From contig OU342630.1 in NCBI GenBank assembly GCA_910589415.1, positions 75,450,186 through 75,514,185 of the forward strand: a stretch of DNA of 64,000 bases. Direction: 5' to 3'. Every line of letters starts with the position of its first letter. Within the stretch, counting starts at the first letter, position 1. The notes beneath the pieces were generated by a model that searched no databases, was not told where the DNA came from, and saw nothing but the letters and a program-made list of their open reading frames with translations. The translations under genes and the position numbers were made by a program. Of this stretch, positions 1-12,290 are shown piece by piece. The stretch comes from Malachius bipustulatus (lineage: Eukaryota; Arthropoda; Insecta; Coleoptera; Melyridae).

Positions 1-950
1 AACTACATAAATGGAGTCTAGAGTGTTATTCGTCAATAACGTTTAACAGGAAACTTGGCTTTTTAGATCCTTGCGGATTAAGCACCATTTCTGACCCAGG
101 AAGATTGTTATCGGCTTTTGAAGGAGCTACTAAGGCTATCCGGAAGTGTGAATGGGGAGTACATTTATGGAGGATCATAGAAACGCCTGCCTGGAAGTCT
201 TTGGTAAAGAACTGTGACTTATTAGATACGATAATCAGCAAATACATCCAGAGATCTCAAGAATCGCTCTATGCCAGGAAAAAAGATGGATCCATGGAGC
301 ATGTATCTATGATCGAAGCAGTTCTGCTCAAAGAAAGTATTACACCTGAAGATATCATGACTATTCTGCTGGATATGATGATTATCGGAGTGAACGCCAC
401 AAGCACCACTTTGGGATTTCTATTATACCACTTGGCGAGATCCCCCAGATGTCAAGCTAAGGTTTTGACAGAAATTCAACAGAAAGGTGCTAAAATAACA
501 AAGGATAACATCAAATCGATGTCTTTTCTAAATGCTTGTATCAAAGAAACGATTAGATTACAACCACCCATACCAATTTTGAACCGCAAGTTGACAAAAG
601 ACATCATCGTTCATAACTATCATATACCGCAAGGTACTCTAGTTCTGATGCCAATGCATATTTCCAGCATGAAAGAGGAGCACTTCGAGGACGCGACGAA
701 ATTCAAACCAGAACGTTGGCTTTCGGAGGAGATGACAACGTATATGAAACCGTATTCAGGAGTTTTCTTTGGTTACGGCCCAAAAGCTTGCTTTGCTAAA
801 GATCTTGCTGAAACTCAAATCGCTCTTATGGCTACTAAGATTCTAAAGAAGTTTAATGTTCAATATTATTACCATGATATTCAGAGTACCTATACAATGA
901 TTGCCGAACCTGCGGCTCCTTTGAAATTTAAATTTACTATTAGAAAATGA
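1..950 (+). CDS. Cytochrome P450, mitochondrial clan, C-terminal part (5' end outside the window)
   Basis: Heme-thiolate monooxygenase, presumably mitochondrial. The frame is open from base 3 to the stop at 948-950, so the exon begins upstream of the window; the TTG at 105 is internal, not the start. Seen in order: a helix segment reading KWSLE...RKLGFLD (about 9-68), typical of mitochondrial-clan P450s; the I helix with GVNATSTT (about 391-414); the ExxR motif as KETIR (E at 546-548, R at 555-557); KPERW near 705-719; and the heme-binding loop FGYGPKACFA with the Cys ligand at 789-791. The tail PLKFKFTIRK also fits the clan. The FLLYHLA segment, the C-x-A instead of C-x-G after the heme cysteine, and the overall look resemble CYP302A1 (disembodied, ecdysteroid 22-hydroxylase), but another mitochondrial-clan member is possible, so no symbol is given. 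Odd: Lys replaces the usual Arg in the heme loop and Asn-Ala replaces Asp-Thr in the I helix. About 315 codons lack an intron. Confidence 0.9.
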   Translation, partial: LHKWSLECYSSITFNRKLGFLDPCGLSTISDPGRLLSAFEGATKAIRKCEWGVHLWRIIETPAWKSLVKNCDLLDTIISKYIQRSQESLYARKKDGSMEHVSMIEAVLLKESITPEDIMTILLDMMIIGVNATSTTLGFLLYHLARSPRCQAKVLTEIQQKGAKITKDNIKSMSFLNACIKETIRLQPPIPILNRKLTKDIIVHNYHIPQGTLVLMPMHISSMKEEHFEDATKFKPERWLSEEMTTYMKPYSGVFFGYGPKACFAKDLAETQIALMATKILKKFNVQYYYHDIQSTYTMIAEPAAPLKFKFTIRK

Positions 951-1046
951 ATTTTCTTATATCGTTATTGTAATTGTTAAAACTTGAATGTTTTGATTTA
1001 AATTGGTTATTGTTTAATATTTTTGGTGTAATTCAATGTTATTTTC

Positions 1047-1052
1047 AATAAA
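1047..1052 (+). promoter_or_regulatory. Poly(A) signal of the P450 gene
   Basis: AATAAA lies 97 bases downstream of the P450 stop codon in T-rich sequence. Position and sequence fit a canonical cleavage/polyadenylation signal. Confidence 0.6.
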
Positions 1053-1987
1053 TATTTATGCCACTATAGTTTTCAGTACCTATGCATAATAAAATTCAAC
1101 ATTATTTTTATTTTTACTGGGAGTGGGAACAGTAGTTGATATTAATTTGGTCTCAAGATTTGTTTTATTTGTAATAATTGTAATAATAATTATTGTAATA
1201 ATTATTGTTGAGTAAGCAATGCTTACTAACATTTTAAAGGCGAAAAAGGGTAAGATAAAGTACTGAGACCATCGCATACAATAAGAGAGATGAAGAGGTA
1301 TTAGGTAGGTATTTATAAAAAGTCCATCGGCAAGCTGGTCAAAAGTAGATTTAAGAAAATAATAAAACCGAGTTTTTGGTAAGATCCAAAAGCTCAATTG
1401 AATAAACATCTTGAAAGACCCAGAAAGACTATAAAGAGTGGTTTGTTTGACAATTTTCAACTGCTTTCAGGCCCTGAAAGGGTAAAACACCATCTTCAGC
1501 AACGTCCAATGCAGTTTACATTATAAAGTTGACATTGATTAGGTAAACTTTGTAAATTGCGAGAGAAAGAGAAAATTTAATGTTAAAAATAAAAAATTTA
1601 TAATGTCATTACCAAGAGAGCTACCATGCATTGCGGCAAAGCTACTTTATCTCTCTAAAAGATTACAAGAGCAAGCCAACATTGTCATTATTTCTTCCTA
1701 TTGCACCGAAGTTTCAAAGTTATAGTCTAATTAATTTTATGCATCAACAGTGAACCTTGTCAAAGCTAATAAGTTACCAAGGTTTGTCCTATTTTCAGCA
1801 TCTGCATGCAAATTTGCGTACAAAATTCTGGGAACTATAGCATAATAATTATAAAAATATTTAAATAAATAGATAAGAACTATTTATACGCTTTTACTTT
1901 TGATCTATCGAATAAGAACATCATAATTATGAATAAGTATGCGACTGATGATAAATAAATCACTAATATTTGAAAATTCTATTACCT
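1053..1987. other. Intergenic, no gene seen
   Basis: AT-rich sequence downstream of the P450. It holds a TAATAATTGTAATAA-type simple stretch around 1170-1207 and a short AGTAAGCA/TGCTTACT palindrome near 1211-1227. Open frames here look like chance frames in AT-rich DNA. Confidence 0.5.
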
Positions 1988-2063
1988 ATACAGTGACCGC
2001 AAAAAGTTGGTATCGTATAGGAAATTTCCCTTATAATGACAACTTTTTGGCGGTCACTATGTA
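1988..2063. repeat. 76-bp inverted-repeat element (small MITE)
   Basis: Starts TACAGTGACCGCAAAAAGTT and ends with the near complement AACTTTTTGGCGGTCACTA-TGTA, giving arms of about 22 bp round a 30-base centre. The outer TACAG/TGTA resembles the ends of the larger foldbacks in this window. It abuts the next foldback. Confidence 0.6.
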
Positions 2064-2597
2064 AAGGGTGTAAATTCATAACTGCAAAAAAATTCAGGGA
2101 GTTCGTTATTGAAAAATAAGATGGATCTTTCATAGAAGAAAAAAGCATTTGATCACATCGTGTTAATATACAGTTCCTTAGAGGTTGCGCTAAAAAAAAA
2201 TTCGGAAAAAGAAGATTATTACAAAATAGGTACATGGCACGATTCGCATAAAATGGAAATTAATTCTAATTTGGTATAAGGTATAGATAAGAAAAGAAGT
2301 TGCGGCAGAAGAAGTTTTAGGGGTAGGCCTTTTCATCCCTTAGAACCATTGTGGAACACCAAAAAAAATTTATTGAGTGTCTTTTGGATAACAGATAGGT
2401 ATATTTAGTTTGATTTTTGTAGCTTTTTTGGTAAGTACCTATTAAAGAAAGTTATAAAAAAAAAGTTTTTTGGCGCCCCTTTGAGGGACTGTATCTTAAC
2501 AGGGCGTGCTCAAATATTTTTTATATGAAAGACCCATCTTATTTTTAAACAACAAATCACCCTCATTTTTTTCCTGTTCATAATTTACACCCCTTTT
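2064..2597. repeat. Diverged foldback element, arms about 130 bp
   Basis: The segment 2064-2191, with GGGTGTAAATT, AATAAGATGGATCTTTCAT and ATACAGTTCCTTAGAGG, recurs in inverted form at 2471-2597 (AATTTACACCCC, ATGAAAGACCCATCTTATT, CCTTTGAGGGACTGTAT). The arms have several mismatches and indels, so the copy is old. No coding frame inside. Confidence 0.7.
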
Positions 2598-2699
2598 GAT
2601 GGATTAACGTCTTTTGATAAATTCAAAGTAGCATTTCTAATTCAAATTTTTATAAAATTTCTTATTATTCGAAAGATGATCGAAAATGACACTTTATAG

Positions 2700-3110
2700 G
2701 GGCCGGAAACGGACTTTTTTGATTTTATCACAAAACGGTCAATCGGAAGTGAAAAATAGACTGGAAAAAATTTATAGCTGTTGAGTTTCTCTACAATATG
2801 CATGTTTTCAATAAAATTTTGGCATGCTTGGAACCATATTTTTTAATATTTTCGAATTTTTCATATAACTAATTAATTTAAGTCATACCGTTCCCACCAC
2901 AAATATGATTTTGGGGTTTTCGGGGTAGCTGATTGAGAAGAATTCGAAAATTCCTCAAAGTTTAGTGAAAATGAGATGAATTTATGAAAGACGTCCGCCA
3001 TATTGGAGCCGTCATTTTGTTTTTTTTTGAAAATCGGATATCGGATTCTTAATCAGCGCTTGATTGACCGTTTTATTGTAAAATCTAAAAAAAAAATTTC
3101 CACCCCATGT
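2700..3110. repeat. Inverted repeat centred near 2908
   Basis: 2712-2755 (TTTTATCACAAAACGGTCAA) is the inverted partner of 3060-3105 (TTGACCGTTTTATTGTAAAA). Inner segments (ATATTTTCGAATTTTTC and GAATTCGAAAATTCC) continue the symmetry weakly. Probably another decayed foldback; its outer limits are unclear. Confidence 0.55.
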
Positions 3111-5479
3111 GACATTTTTAAACATTTTCAAGTTTTGAACAAAAATAATTTTCAAAAAAGTCTCAAACAAAAGTTGCTGGATATATCCTCCTCAACATTT
3201 TTTGTAATAAATACTCTTTTACGAAAAGCCGATATTTACCGAGAAACATGATTTCATCTTTTAGATTCAGGATGCCTGCTACCCCTTATGGAATTCGAGG
3301 GAGGAAATTTGGCTGGAGTGTTCTAGTGGCGCCCCCTTCTTACCATTAAAATTTCGTTATACTTGTAATTAACGCAATTTAAAAGTTCTATTTGACTGGA
3401 CTGTAAAGAAAAAGTGTTTTATTTATTATCATTATCAATATGCAAAGATTCTAAAAAGTTAAGGTTGAGTACATAATTTTTCGATTATGCGGCTTTACCA
3501 TCTTATTAATACTTAAATGCGGTTTTCATCAAAGAAAAAAGAGAATCTAATAAACCCATGAGCCAGGAATTTTGAAGCAGGCTTCTTTCATTAATGATTT
3601 CGTATCACAATAAAAAGCCTTCCCGAGAGTTTATTAGGAGGAATCAATACAGGACCGATAGGGCAAACGTTTTACCGTTTGCACTCATTGTTTGAAGCTA
3701 AATTATAAAGCTTACATAAAAGTTAATTAAGCCAGTTAAGTGGTACTTACTTATTGAAGTGGAAAACTGTACAAGGCATGAGGTAAAACGTTAGCAGGAT
3801 AGTATAGCTACTACGATCTTTATCACATGGAACTCAACATAAGGGCTTCAGTTAATTCCATTGTTAAATATTGGTGAAAACTCAATTCGCTTAAGAGCAC
3901 CTACGACTAAACTAATTTGGAAATGAAACATTTTTAGCTACTGTTTTAATCACTTTTTTTAAGAGTATTTTCTAAATGAATAGATAATTCACAGCAAGTC
4001 TGGGGATTAAAAGCATTTACTTTACCTCAAAAAAGCGACCAAATAAATTTCGCTTAAGGTCACGTATTCAAGATGGTAATATCATGTTTTACTAACTACA
4101 TACATTCAAACTATGTATATATTCAAGAGTATCTCTTGTTCTGGGAGTATTTACTTATACAGACTACAAACAAACATAAAAGTAATTTAAAGTGAGTTTT
4201 TTTCCACAACTAAAACCAGAAAAATAAACTAAACAGCTTTGCATACCTAGCAGGGTAAAAAGTGACTTCTAAAAATATAAATTATGGATTAGATATCTCT
4301 CTGGTGGCAAAATTGTTATAAAATAAAGGTAGTTGGTAGGTAAGTACCTAGGTACTCTTTAAAGTTTTAAGTTGTAATATTGTTTTCGTAAAAGGGAGGA
4401 CTTTTATTAAGGTTAACCGTTTGTAAGTAAAATAATTGACCACAAAAAAAAGTTTCCCATTTATAGAGAACGTTTTCATAGAGTTAGAGAGTTTTTGTTG
4501 CGTATACCTTAAATATCAAAATACTAGTCTCTTTTAAAACTATCTACCCTGAATAATTCTGTTAGTGTTTTGTGTTAAAATTGGTGTCAAAAGATGTTCC
4601 GCGTGAAATAAAAATTTGCTGTCTCAATACGGATTTTCCTCAAAACAAACCACGTAAGGAGTTATTCAGGGTACATAGTTTTCAAAAAGACACCCAGTAC
4701 TTATAGTCAATTTTTAGTTTAGATGAATAATTGCATTTTAGTTTTTATTAATTGATTTATAGTTAGTCAGTTTGACAGTTTCAGCTCTTCAAGTTAGCGT
4801 GACGACCCAGAGAGAGAGACTCAGTTTAAATAGAATTCCTGGATGTTTTGAAGATTGAGCTAGAAAACCAACAAAATGGACATTCTATGTTAAAAATTTC
4901 TCAAAAACCCTCCTAACCTCGTTGCGTCACAAAATTTGACACGGGTAGGTAGGTACTCCAGACAAGCTGGAACACAACCGATTCCAGAAGACAATTTTTC
5001 AAGGAAAATTGAGTTGAAATTTTTTAATTAGGTAGCGTTTCATAACACTGCAACAAAAGAACTTGTTTCGCCGATGACGTCAAAGACCGTCATAGTCGCA
5101 ACGTGATTTATTCGTCAACGTCAAAAAAAAAGGTGATTACGTGAAAAATTCCGGGGAAGCATAAAATCTCCCCATGCCTTTTATTTTCTGAACCATTACA
5201 GATACTTATTTACAATTTTTGGTTTGAATATAAAATTCATCACTTTTACTACTTTTAGTGGCCACCTTATCGCTGCTAACATTTCGAGCATTCAAAAAAA
5301 ATAACATTTTGTTTAAATAGATGAACGGGGTCGAAAGGGGCTCATTCGAAAGATCTTACAATACGACAAAAGATTATTTATTTTTTCTAATTTTTCTGTA
5401 CCTAATAATATAAATTTTAATTATTATTTTGTTAATAATAACCATTTTTTTAAACTAACAAATTTTTTTTTTTTGTTAA
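3111..5479. other. Intergenic, no gene seen
   Basis: AT-rich single-copy-looking DNA. It contains several words of the TAGGTACCTA type (near 4325-4355 and 4945-4955). No conserved protein motif, RNA gene or clear inverted repeat was found. Confidence 0.45.
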
Positions 5480-5890
5480 AATACGATATTTACAGCATTT
5501 GCCCTATAAAAATAACCCCACAAGAAAAAAAACAAGTGGGGTCAAATCGGGTGAACGCACTGGCCACTTGATTAAGCCTCTGTGTCCTATCCTCTATTTG
5601 GAAAAACTAGCTGCGAGTAATCCTGAACAAGGCGAGAATAGTGGGGTGGAGCGTCACCTTGTTGGAACCATACTTCTTCAATTCCTCTATAAGATTCATT
5701 ACGATTATTTTGCACAACTTGCTGAATGCATTATCTTATTTTGCAACATTTTCAAGAAGATTGGGACGTCCTAATAATGGTGTTCTATGAAAAAGGGACC
5801 AATAATATCGTTACGGAGAATGCCAACCCAATTTTTGTGGATATACTGTGATGCTGTCTCCCGAAACCACAGGGTTGTTATCACTCTAAA
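5480..5890 (-). pseudogene. Decayed Tc1/mariner-superfamily (DDE_3-type) transposase fragment
   Basis: Read on the reverse strand the segment gives, in three pieces broken by stops and frameshifts, the C-terminal half of a DDE transposase: NWVGILRNDIIGPFFIE (about 5775-5845), then VWFQQGDAPPHYSR with FPNR (about 5600-5675), then IKWPVRSPDLTPL and VFFLVG (about 5505-5580). Known insect members read WxQQDGAPPHY, FPxRWIGR, GPxxWPxRSPDLTPLDFFLWG, so the order and spacing match. Here QQDG reads QQGD and DFFLWG reads VFFLVG, so catalytic and structural residues are lost. The N-terminal DNA-binding half was not found. It is a dead copy with no visible terminal repeats. Confidence 0.85.
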
Positions 5891-6848
5891 ATCGAACATT
5901 TTGAGCATTTTAATATGAGTCATGATAGTATTTAGACAATAGTATCTAGTAAATATTCTTCTAAGTTATACAGACCTCAACAGCATTGTCTTTATAGGCA
6001 AAAGAAGTAATTTTAAATTCAATTTAATTACCATCCGTTCACATCAAGTCGTAACTAACATTCAGAGGAAATAATAATAACTGCTTGAACAACCAGGGAG
6101 ACAGATAAAGAACTTTGTCTTCAGATTTAAGAGGATAAAGATCTTATGCGCTCCCCGTTATTACATCAAAGGAATTAGGTATACCTACACAAAATTTAAG
6201 TGCCTTGTACAATAACCTGTAATTTTTTTATTTATGGACGTAAAGTTATCGTTAATTGAGTTTAAGTACATTCGTGACTACACCTGAACTAGACTTTTCT
6301 TAATAAAATAATTTAGGCAATGCCATTTACGAACATCAGATAGAAAATAAACAAAATGGTTTTATAATATTTATTCACCTGTCATCTGTCACCTGTAGCT
6401 TTATTGAACTGTTCGTACGTGATTCCTAATCTAAAAATAAGTGAAATCACCACCTGTAGGTACCTTATAGAGGTGCTGACAGGTGCATGAGTGGAAGAAT
6501 TGTATATGTAAATAAAAATCATTCACCTGTTGTTGTATAATGTCATAAGAAATCTCTCGAATAGGTATTGGTCAGTATTAGTAATTTATAAAACCTATAC
6601 TTATTAAATATACCTACCAAATAGGTTCAGGTTCTGCAAGTTCTTCTGTTCTGAAAGGTATTTGGTAGATAAAGGGGTGTATATTGATGTTAATTAGGTA
6701 AACTTAAGATGAATTAAAAGAGTGTAAGTAAAAAAAAAAAACAAAAAAAATTCAGGAAACTTGAAAATATTTTCTTGCGAAAAATTACCGTCTATTGCTC
6801 GTAACTCATATAATAATATCCATACAATATTATATCAAGTCTTATTAG
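5891..6848. other. Intergenic, no gene seen
   Basis: AT-rich. Contains one exact TAGGTATACCTA palindrome at 6176-6187 and an A-rich run near 6731-6751. Nothing coding was recognised. Confidence 0.4.
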
Positions 6849-6926
6849 GACGAAGTAGACACAGATCCGAAGCTCGAAGACTCAGCAGACGAAGGCTCTG
6901 CCTATTATCCTATCCACAAGAACTAA
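6849..6926 (+). CDS. Candidate terminal exon of an unidentified gene (acidic C terminus)
   Basis: After an AG at 6847-6848 a 25-codon frame reads DEVDTDPKLEDSADEGSAYY then PIHKN and a stop at 6924-6926. Composition is unlike the AT-rich surroundings, and a GC-rich tail to about 7075 could be 3' UTR. The polypyrimidine tract before the AG is weak. I do not recognise the protein. It could be a chance frame in a GC-rich island. Confidence 0.25.
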   Translation, partial: DEVDTDPKLEDSADEGSAYYPIHKN

Positions 6927-8293
6927 TTCTCCGTCTGACGATTCTTAATCGTTCACCTGTCTCGGTCTATTGTGTGGAGCTTCCGTTCACAGGTGGCTTG
7001 CTGGGGCAGAGGTTAGGTCGGGGGGGAGCTTCGTCACACTCCCGTGCCTCGGGTGTGAACTCCCGGGGGTCTCACGATTGTAAGAATAAGACTTGGGATG
7101 TATTATATGTTTATGTATGACTCATTAAGGCTCGAATTAACGGTAGAACAAAAACACAATGAAGCCGAAAATAAAAGTGTTAATTTAAACTAGGGCTAAT
7201 TTATTATTGTTATGAACTATTCGAGAATTATTATCAAAAATTTTACGGTTAGATTTATGATGTAAATTAAATGCATATGAGAGTGTTTTAAAAAGTCTTC
7301 AATAAAAAAAGCAATCTAATAGCTATCAAATCAGACTCAAGTTACAGTTAATGTTTTATTTTGAATCCAACTCTTGATATTGACAGAAGAATTAATTGTT
7401 TGAACGGGAACTTCATTGCACCTAGTAGAGGTCTTCTACACAGGGACTATTATAGGAATTGTTGAATGCCCGCTTGTTCAAATCTCAAATTAATAAACAA
7501 TTAATTGGCAATTAAATGTAACGATTTATTGAACTGCATAGAATTAGGTAGTGTACTTCATTATTAAAGGTTTATTAGGAAATGAGATAATGGATTAGCA
7601 TGAATGCATTAAAATTTGGAAACACGAGAAATAGCGATAAAATACTGAATCAGCGAAGATATTTATTAATTTCTGAATTGTTTAATTATCCGTTTTTCTG
7701 CAAATAACTAAAAAAATAGTCATGCAGTCATTAATGAGCATTTATTATTTTCAATAATTTCTCTAATTTAAACTTCGAATATTAAAAGTAAAAGTTTTAC
7801 TTGGAAACTGTTTTTACACTTTAATTTTTTGTTTACGCTTTCATCAGACCATAAATAGAAGCCGAATCTATCTCACATCAAGAAGTTTGCTTCTTTTTCT
7901 TTGTCAGAAAGAAGTTCGAGACGAGAGGGTACCGGTAAAGTTTATTAAAATTCATGAAATCGTCCAAAATTAATTTCTGAAAACGCAAGATTTTGGGAGA
8001 TCTCATAATTTCTTTTATTCCTTTAGGAAAATGGCGTTTATATTAAAATAGTGGACTTAAAATAAATTATTAAAAAATGAATAAACTTTTTCGTTGGTAC
8101 CTACTGATGAAAAAATCATTGATGTTAAAAATATGTTAGGTATTTGCAATTTGTAAATGAAATGGAAGAGTGAAATATTTTTCAAAAATGGTTATAAACA
8201 TTATTTACAGAACCAAGAAAATAATGTTTTCAGTATCCTTGCAATCTGAGGCGTTATTCGGATTTCTTTTCTTATGTGTACCTATTGTATGAC
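6927..8293. other. Intergenic; GC-rich tail, then no gene seen
   Basis: 6927-7075 is unusually GC-rich (for example a run of seven G near 7020-7027) with no recognised product. From 7100 the DNA is AT-rich. A possible 27-base microexon at 7908-7934 has a good acceptor (pyrimidine tract then CAG) and a GTAAAG donor, but nothing supports it further. Confidence 0.35.
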
Positions 8294-8979
8294 TATACAG
8301 TATGTGTCGCATTTAGGATGAATACACCCCAGTATTTTCATTATTTGAAGGAGTCGAGGTTCGAAATTTTGTACAGTCATGCAGACCGATGAGCTACACT
8401 TTTCACGATATCTAACTTGAATTTGATCTTTAAACCCCGCCTACTACACGTCTTTGCAAATAGAGCCAATTGTCAATTTTTTGATTCGCGTTAGAGATAT
8501 TGAAAAAAGTGACTCGAAAAAGTTGTTCTAAATTGTTTTCTAACCTCGGATACTTAGTTTAATGGCAAAATTAGCATTTTCAATTTTCCATTATTTTGGT
8601 CTCACAAGAAATTTTTGAAAATTTTATTGTCTAATTTTTAGAAAATAAAATTTTAAAAAATTTCTTGTGAGACCAAAATAATGGAAAATTGAAAATGCTA
8701 ATTTTGCCATTAAACTCAGTACCTATCCGAGGTTAGAAAACAATTTAGAACAACTTTTTCGAGTCACTTTTTTCAATATCTCTAACGCGAATCAAAAACA
8801 TCGACAATTGGGACTATTTTCAAAGACGTAGTAGGCGGGATTTAAAGATCAAATTTAAGTTAGATATCGTAAAAAGTGTGACCATCGGTCTGCACGACTG
8901 TACAAAATTTCGAACCTCGACTCCTTCAAATAGCGAAAATACAGGGGTGTATTCATCTTAAATGCGACACACTGTATAT
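8294..8979. mobile_element. Large foldback element, about 685 bp, near-perfect 330-bp arms
   Basis: The left arm starts TATACAGTATGTGTCGCATT and the right arm ends with AATGCGACACACTGTATA. The arms pair almost base for base through landmarks such as GAAGGAGTCGAGGTTCGAA / TTCGAACCTCGACTCCTTC and GGTCTCACAAGAAATTT / AAATTTCTTGTGAGACC, meeting near 8635. TGAC flanks both ends, a candidate 4-bp target duplication. There is no open frame of note, so it is non-autonomous. Arm similarity is high, so the insertion is relatively young or kept similar by gene conversion. Confidence 0.9.
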
Positions 8980-9385
8980 GACCTTCGGTCGCAGTGGAGG
9001 TGTTACAATGACCCACCTATATGAACAACATATTTGAGATGTAGAGTAAATTAAGTATGCACATTAAATTTAATAGGCAATTATTTGAGTGATTTTAGAA
9101 AGGAAAGTTCATATAAACATGGGTCCGCAAAAGGTTCGTTTTCAAGGTGCTTTAGGGTATTAAGTGTTAATATTTTTTTAAGGGTGTTAAGCTTTTTTTT
9201 TAATTGCTATTTCGTAAATGTCTTCGGTACCTATCCTTCTTTGTCTCTTGATTTTTCATCCTTGTTAGTTTTTGAAAAAAAAAACAAATAAAATCCACTT
9301 AATTGTATATCCTTGGATCACAAAAGATTTTGCGTTTTTTTAAATTAATAATATGTGATAACAACAAATAATCACTAACAGCCAA

Positions 9386-9590
9386 TATTATAAAGGCTCA
9401 TTAGGCTAACGGGCAGATTTCTGTGCTCGTTTTTGAAGGTAATATCGACGTCAAATGACTTTTATTAACATTTTTGTAATTACTTTCATGTCAAGAATTA
9501 ATAGATAAATTTAAAAAATTCCACTTAGACTAGATACCTTCTTCAGAAATGGCCACAGAAATATGCCCGTTAAAATGAGCCTTTATAATA
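9386..9590. mobile_element. MITE, about 205 bp, about 35-bp terminal inverted repeats
   Basis: Left end TATTATAAAGGCTCATTAGG, CTAACGGGCAGATTTCTGTG; right end CACAGAAATATGCCCGTTAA, AATGAGCCTTTATAATA. The middle is unrelated AT-rich sequence. No coding capacity. Confidence 0.75.
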
Positions 9591-10603
9591 CCTGCTGTAA
9601 ATAAATTAAATTTCCTAACGTCGAGACTACAGATGTTTTTTCAATGTTTCCCCTATTTTTTGGTTGGTCTGGGGATACGCATCAATTAGTGCGATGTTAT
9701 TTTTTTTAAACTACAAGACACCAAAAAGAATCAAGAAACAAAACAGTTGTATTTTATTATAAATTAATTGTAATTGTAATTGCACCTATTTTATATAAAC
9801 ATCTGTGGCATACATTTTATTTTTGTAAAAAACATTCGTAAAGGTGCCTCTCGAGACGTCACTGACTAAATACATTTTATCAAGTTAAGTCAAGTCAAGG
9901 ACTAAATTAGTCCCTTAACACTGCCAAATTACAACTAAATTGAGTAGGTAAGGATATTTAAGATATTTAGGAAAAAGCAATTTTAAATAAAACGTTTAAC
10001 ACTGTCTCTCATTGAACACGAAGCATTTTCATACCCATATGTTTATATTATGAGCTTTGAATTTGAAAATCACTTAAGTAATCGGCTGTTATTTATTATA
10101 GCTCCATACATATTGTAGCTACATACTTAATTAACACCCTGTATAATATTCTACGCTAGTTTTTTTTCATGGCAAAATAACTCCAAAAAAGTAGTCTTTT
10201 TCTGCGCATAACCAAAAGATACGTCATTATAGAGCCCTTCTCTCCGAAATGGTGGCCAAATTGCTTCCAAATTACCCGACACATACCATACCTACTTTTT
10301 TTGAGGGGTTTTGACTTTTATTAGAAAAGATTAAAAAAATGCGGAATGAAAACAACATGTACGTCATCAAATATCTCTATAATAAAATCTATAATAAATA
10401 AATACATAAATCTATAATAATTTAAATACCTGTTCAATTACGATAACCGACGTCTATGAAATAACTAACTTCAACCTGTTCGTCTTTTGAGTGCTTCAGG
10501 AGTTTCTACTACCGATTAGCATTTGTGAGAATCTGTGGCGTACCTACATGTTATTTTCATCGCGCGTTTGGTCTTTTTTCTATTAGCCCAGTCATTTTAG
10601 ACT
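9591..10603. other. Intergenic with a dispersed repeat fragment
   Basis: No gene seen. The segment near 10343-10372 (GAATGAAAACAACATGTACG) recurs in diverged form near 15873-15895, so a piece of a dispersed repeat lies here. Confidence 0.4.
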
Positions 10604-12165
10604 TTTCCCAAAAGTTAATTATTGGCGGTACAAATTTTTTGATGTAATTTTGTTCCTCCCTCATCAAAGTGCAAAATGATTATAAGTTAAACCCAGACGT
10701 TGACCGCCATTTATAATTTGGGGGGTGAATTTGTTTTTACTTATTATCTCAGTAGTTATTGAGTTTTGCACAAAAATATTAGTTACCAAATTTGTGGGAA
10801 ATTTGATTCTCTATATTTTATGTTCTAATAAATTTGTTGATATTCGGTACTCAGGTAGTTTACGATATAACAAAATATTACGCATCATAATCTCCAGTGA
10901 AAGGGTTGAATTTTTGCACTTTTTCGCCATTTCCTGGCAAAAAGTGCCATGTTTAAATAGGAAAGTTGTTGCTTATATAATTTGAAACAATTTTATGAAA
11001 AATACTTTATCGTGCAAATGACTCTTTTCGTCCAGGAAAGCGACAAAGTCGTGATATACGTCAAAATCACTCGATTTTGATCTACAATTTTGAGTGAGGA
11101 AGGCATTGTAAGCAAAAACGTTTCAGGCAATAATTTGTTATTGTTTTAAACAAAATCATCATTTACGATAAATATTTTTCATAGTCAACCCACTCCCTCG
11201 CGATGGGGCGCGGTAGTGGGTTATTTTTGTATCCTTGTGATGTCACCTTCCAAACCACATATTGTTTGATTTTTTTTTCTTAAATACTGGTGGTCAGAAA
11301 TAATCACCTGGAGGGACTAAAATGGATCATCTTCTGTAGAAAAAATTGTGAAAATTTTGTTCAACATAATCTCAGTGAGTTTATAAAAAAAAATATGAGA
11401 ATTAGTAAACTTGCGAAGAAAAAGAACTCACAATCGATTAGTGATTGCCTAAACTTTTGGCGATTTATTGATTATTTACTTACTTCTAGTCAATTTTTAA
11501 ATTTTTCAAAAATGAAGAAATTGCATGGATGTAAATTTAATTTTTTTTAGAGATTTTTTTCTCCCAAATCTATTACACTTTTTTCAATAAAAAGGTAATT
11601 AACGGCGTATAATGCAACAAACAAATTCTTCTCCTAAAACCAAAATGGCGGCTTCTCCACAAGGAAGTGATTTTTTGGATTGAGACTACCCACCATCGAC
11701 CAACCAACACCGCGAACACCCACACAAAATTCCGTTTGATTGCATAATTACATCCTAACTTTACTGTACTAAAGTGCATGTAGAATTGGACGTATTTCAC
11801 AATAAGGATAATGAACAACTTCCCAATTTTCCCATTATATTGCACATTTTTTGCGAAAAACAGTGAAAAAGTTCAAGAATTGCATTACAACCACTTTGAT
11901 GAAGCTTATTATGCGTAATATAAGCAACCAAATATAAAAAAAAAACTACGAAGACATAAAATATAGAGAATTGAATTCCCTATAAGTTTGGAAATGAGTG
12001 TTTTTTCCCAAAACTCAAAAACTACTGAGATAATGAAGAAAAACAAACTAACCCTCTAAATTCAATATGGCGGCCAACGTATGAGGGTAATTGAGCAGAT
12101 CTCTGAGGAGGGGGAACCAAACTGCATCAAAAAAAATTCTGCCGGAAATCAACTTTTGGGTTGGC
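10604..12165. mobile_element. Large diverged foldback, about 1.56 kb
   Basis: Left landmarks CCCAAAAGTTAATT, TGACCGCCAT, TTATCTCAGTAGTTATTGAG and TTCTCTATATTTTATG recur inverted on the right as AATCAACTTTTGGG, ATGGCGGCCA, CTCAAAAACTACTGAGATAA and CATAAAATATAGAGAA. The symmetry centre is near 11385. Arms differ by many substitutions and indels, so this is an older copy than the element at 8294. No protein motif is present. Confidence 0.75.
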
Positions 12166-12290
12166 CATTTGGGTTTCAATTATGGATACTTTCTTACTTA
12201 CTTACTTGATACTGATATCACTCATTTAAAGGAATTTCATATCTAAAGCATCTAGCGACATTGATATTTCAAACAAAGTACCATAATTTA

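Noticed and set aside
10725..11845. Frames of 86-90 codons on both strands
   Set aside because: They lie inside a foldback element and have no motif.
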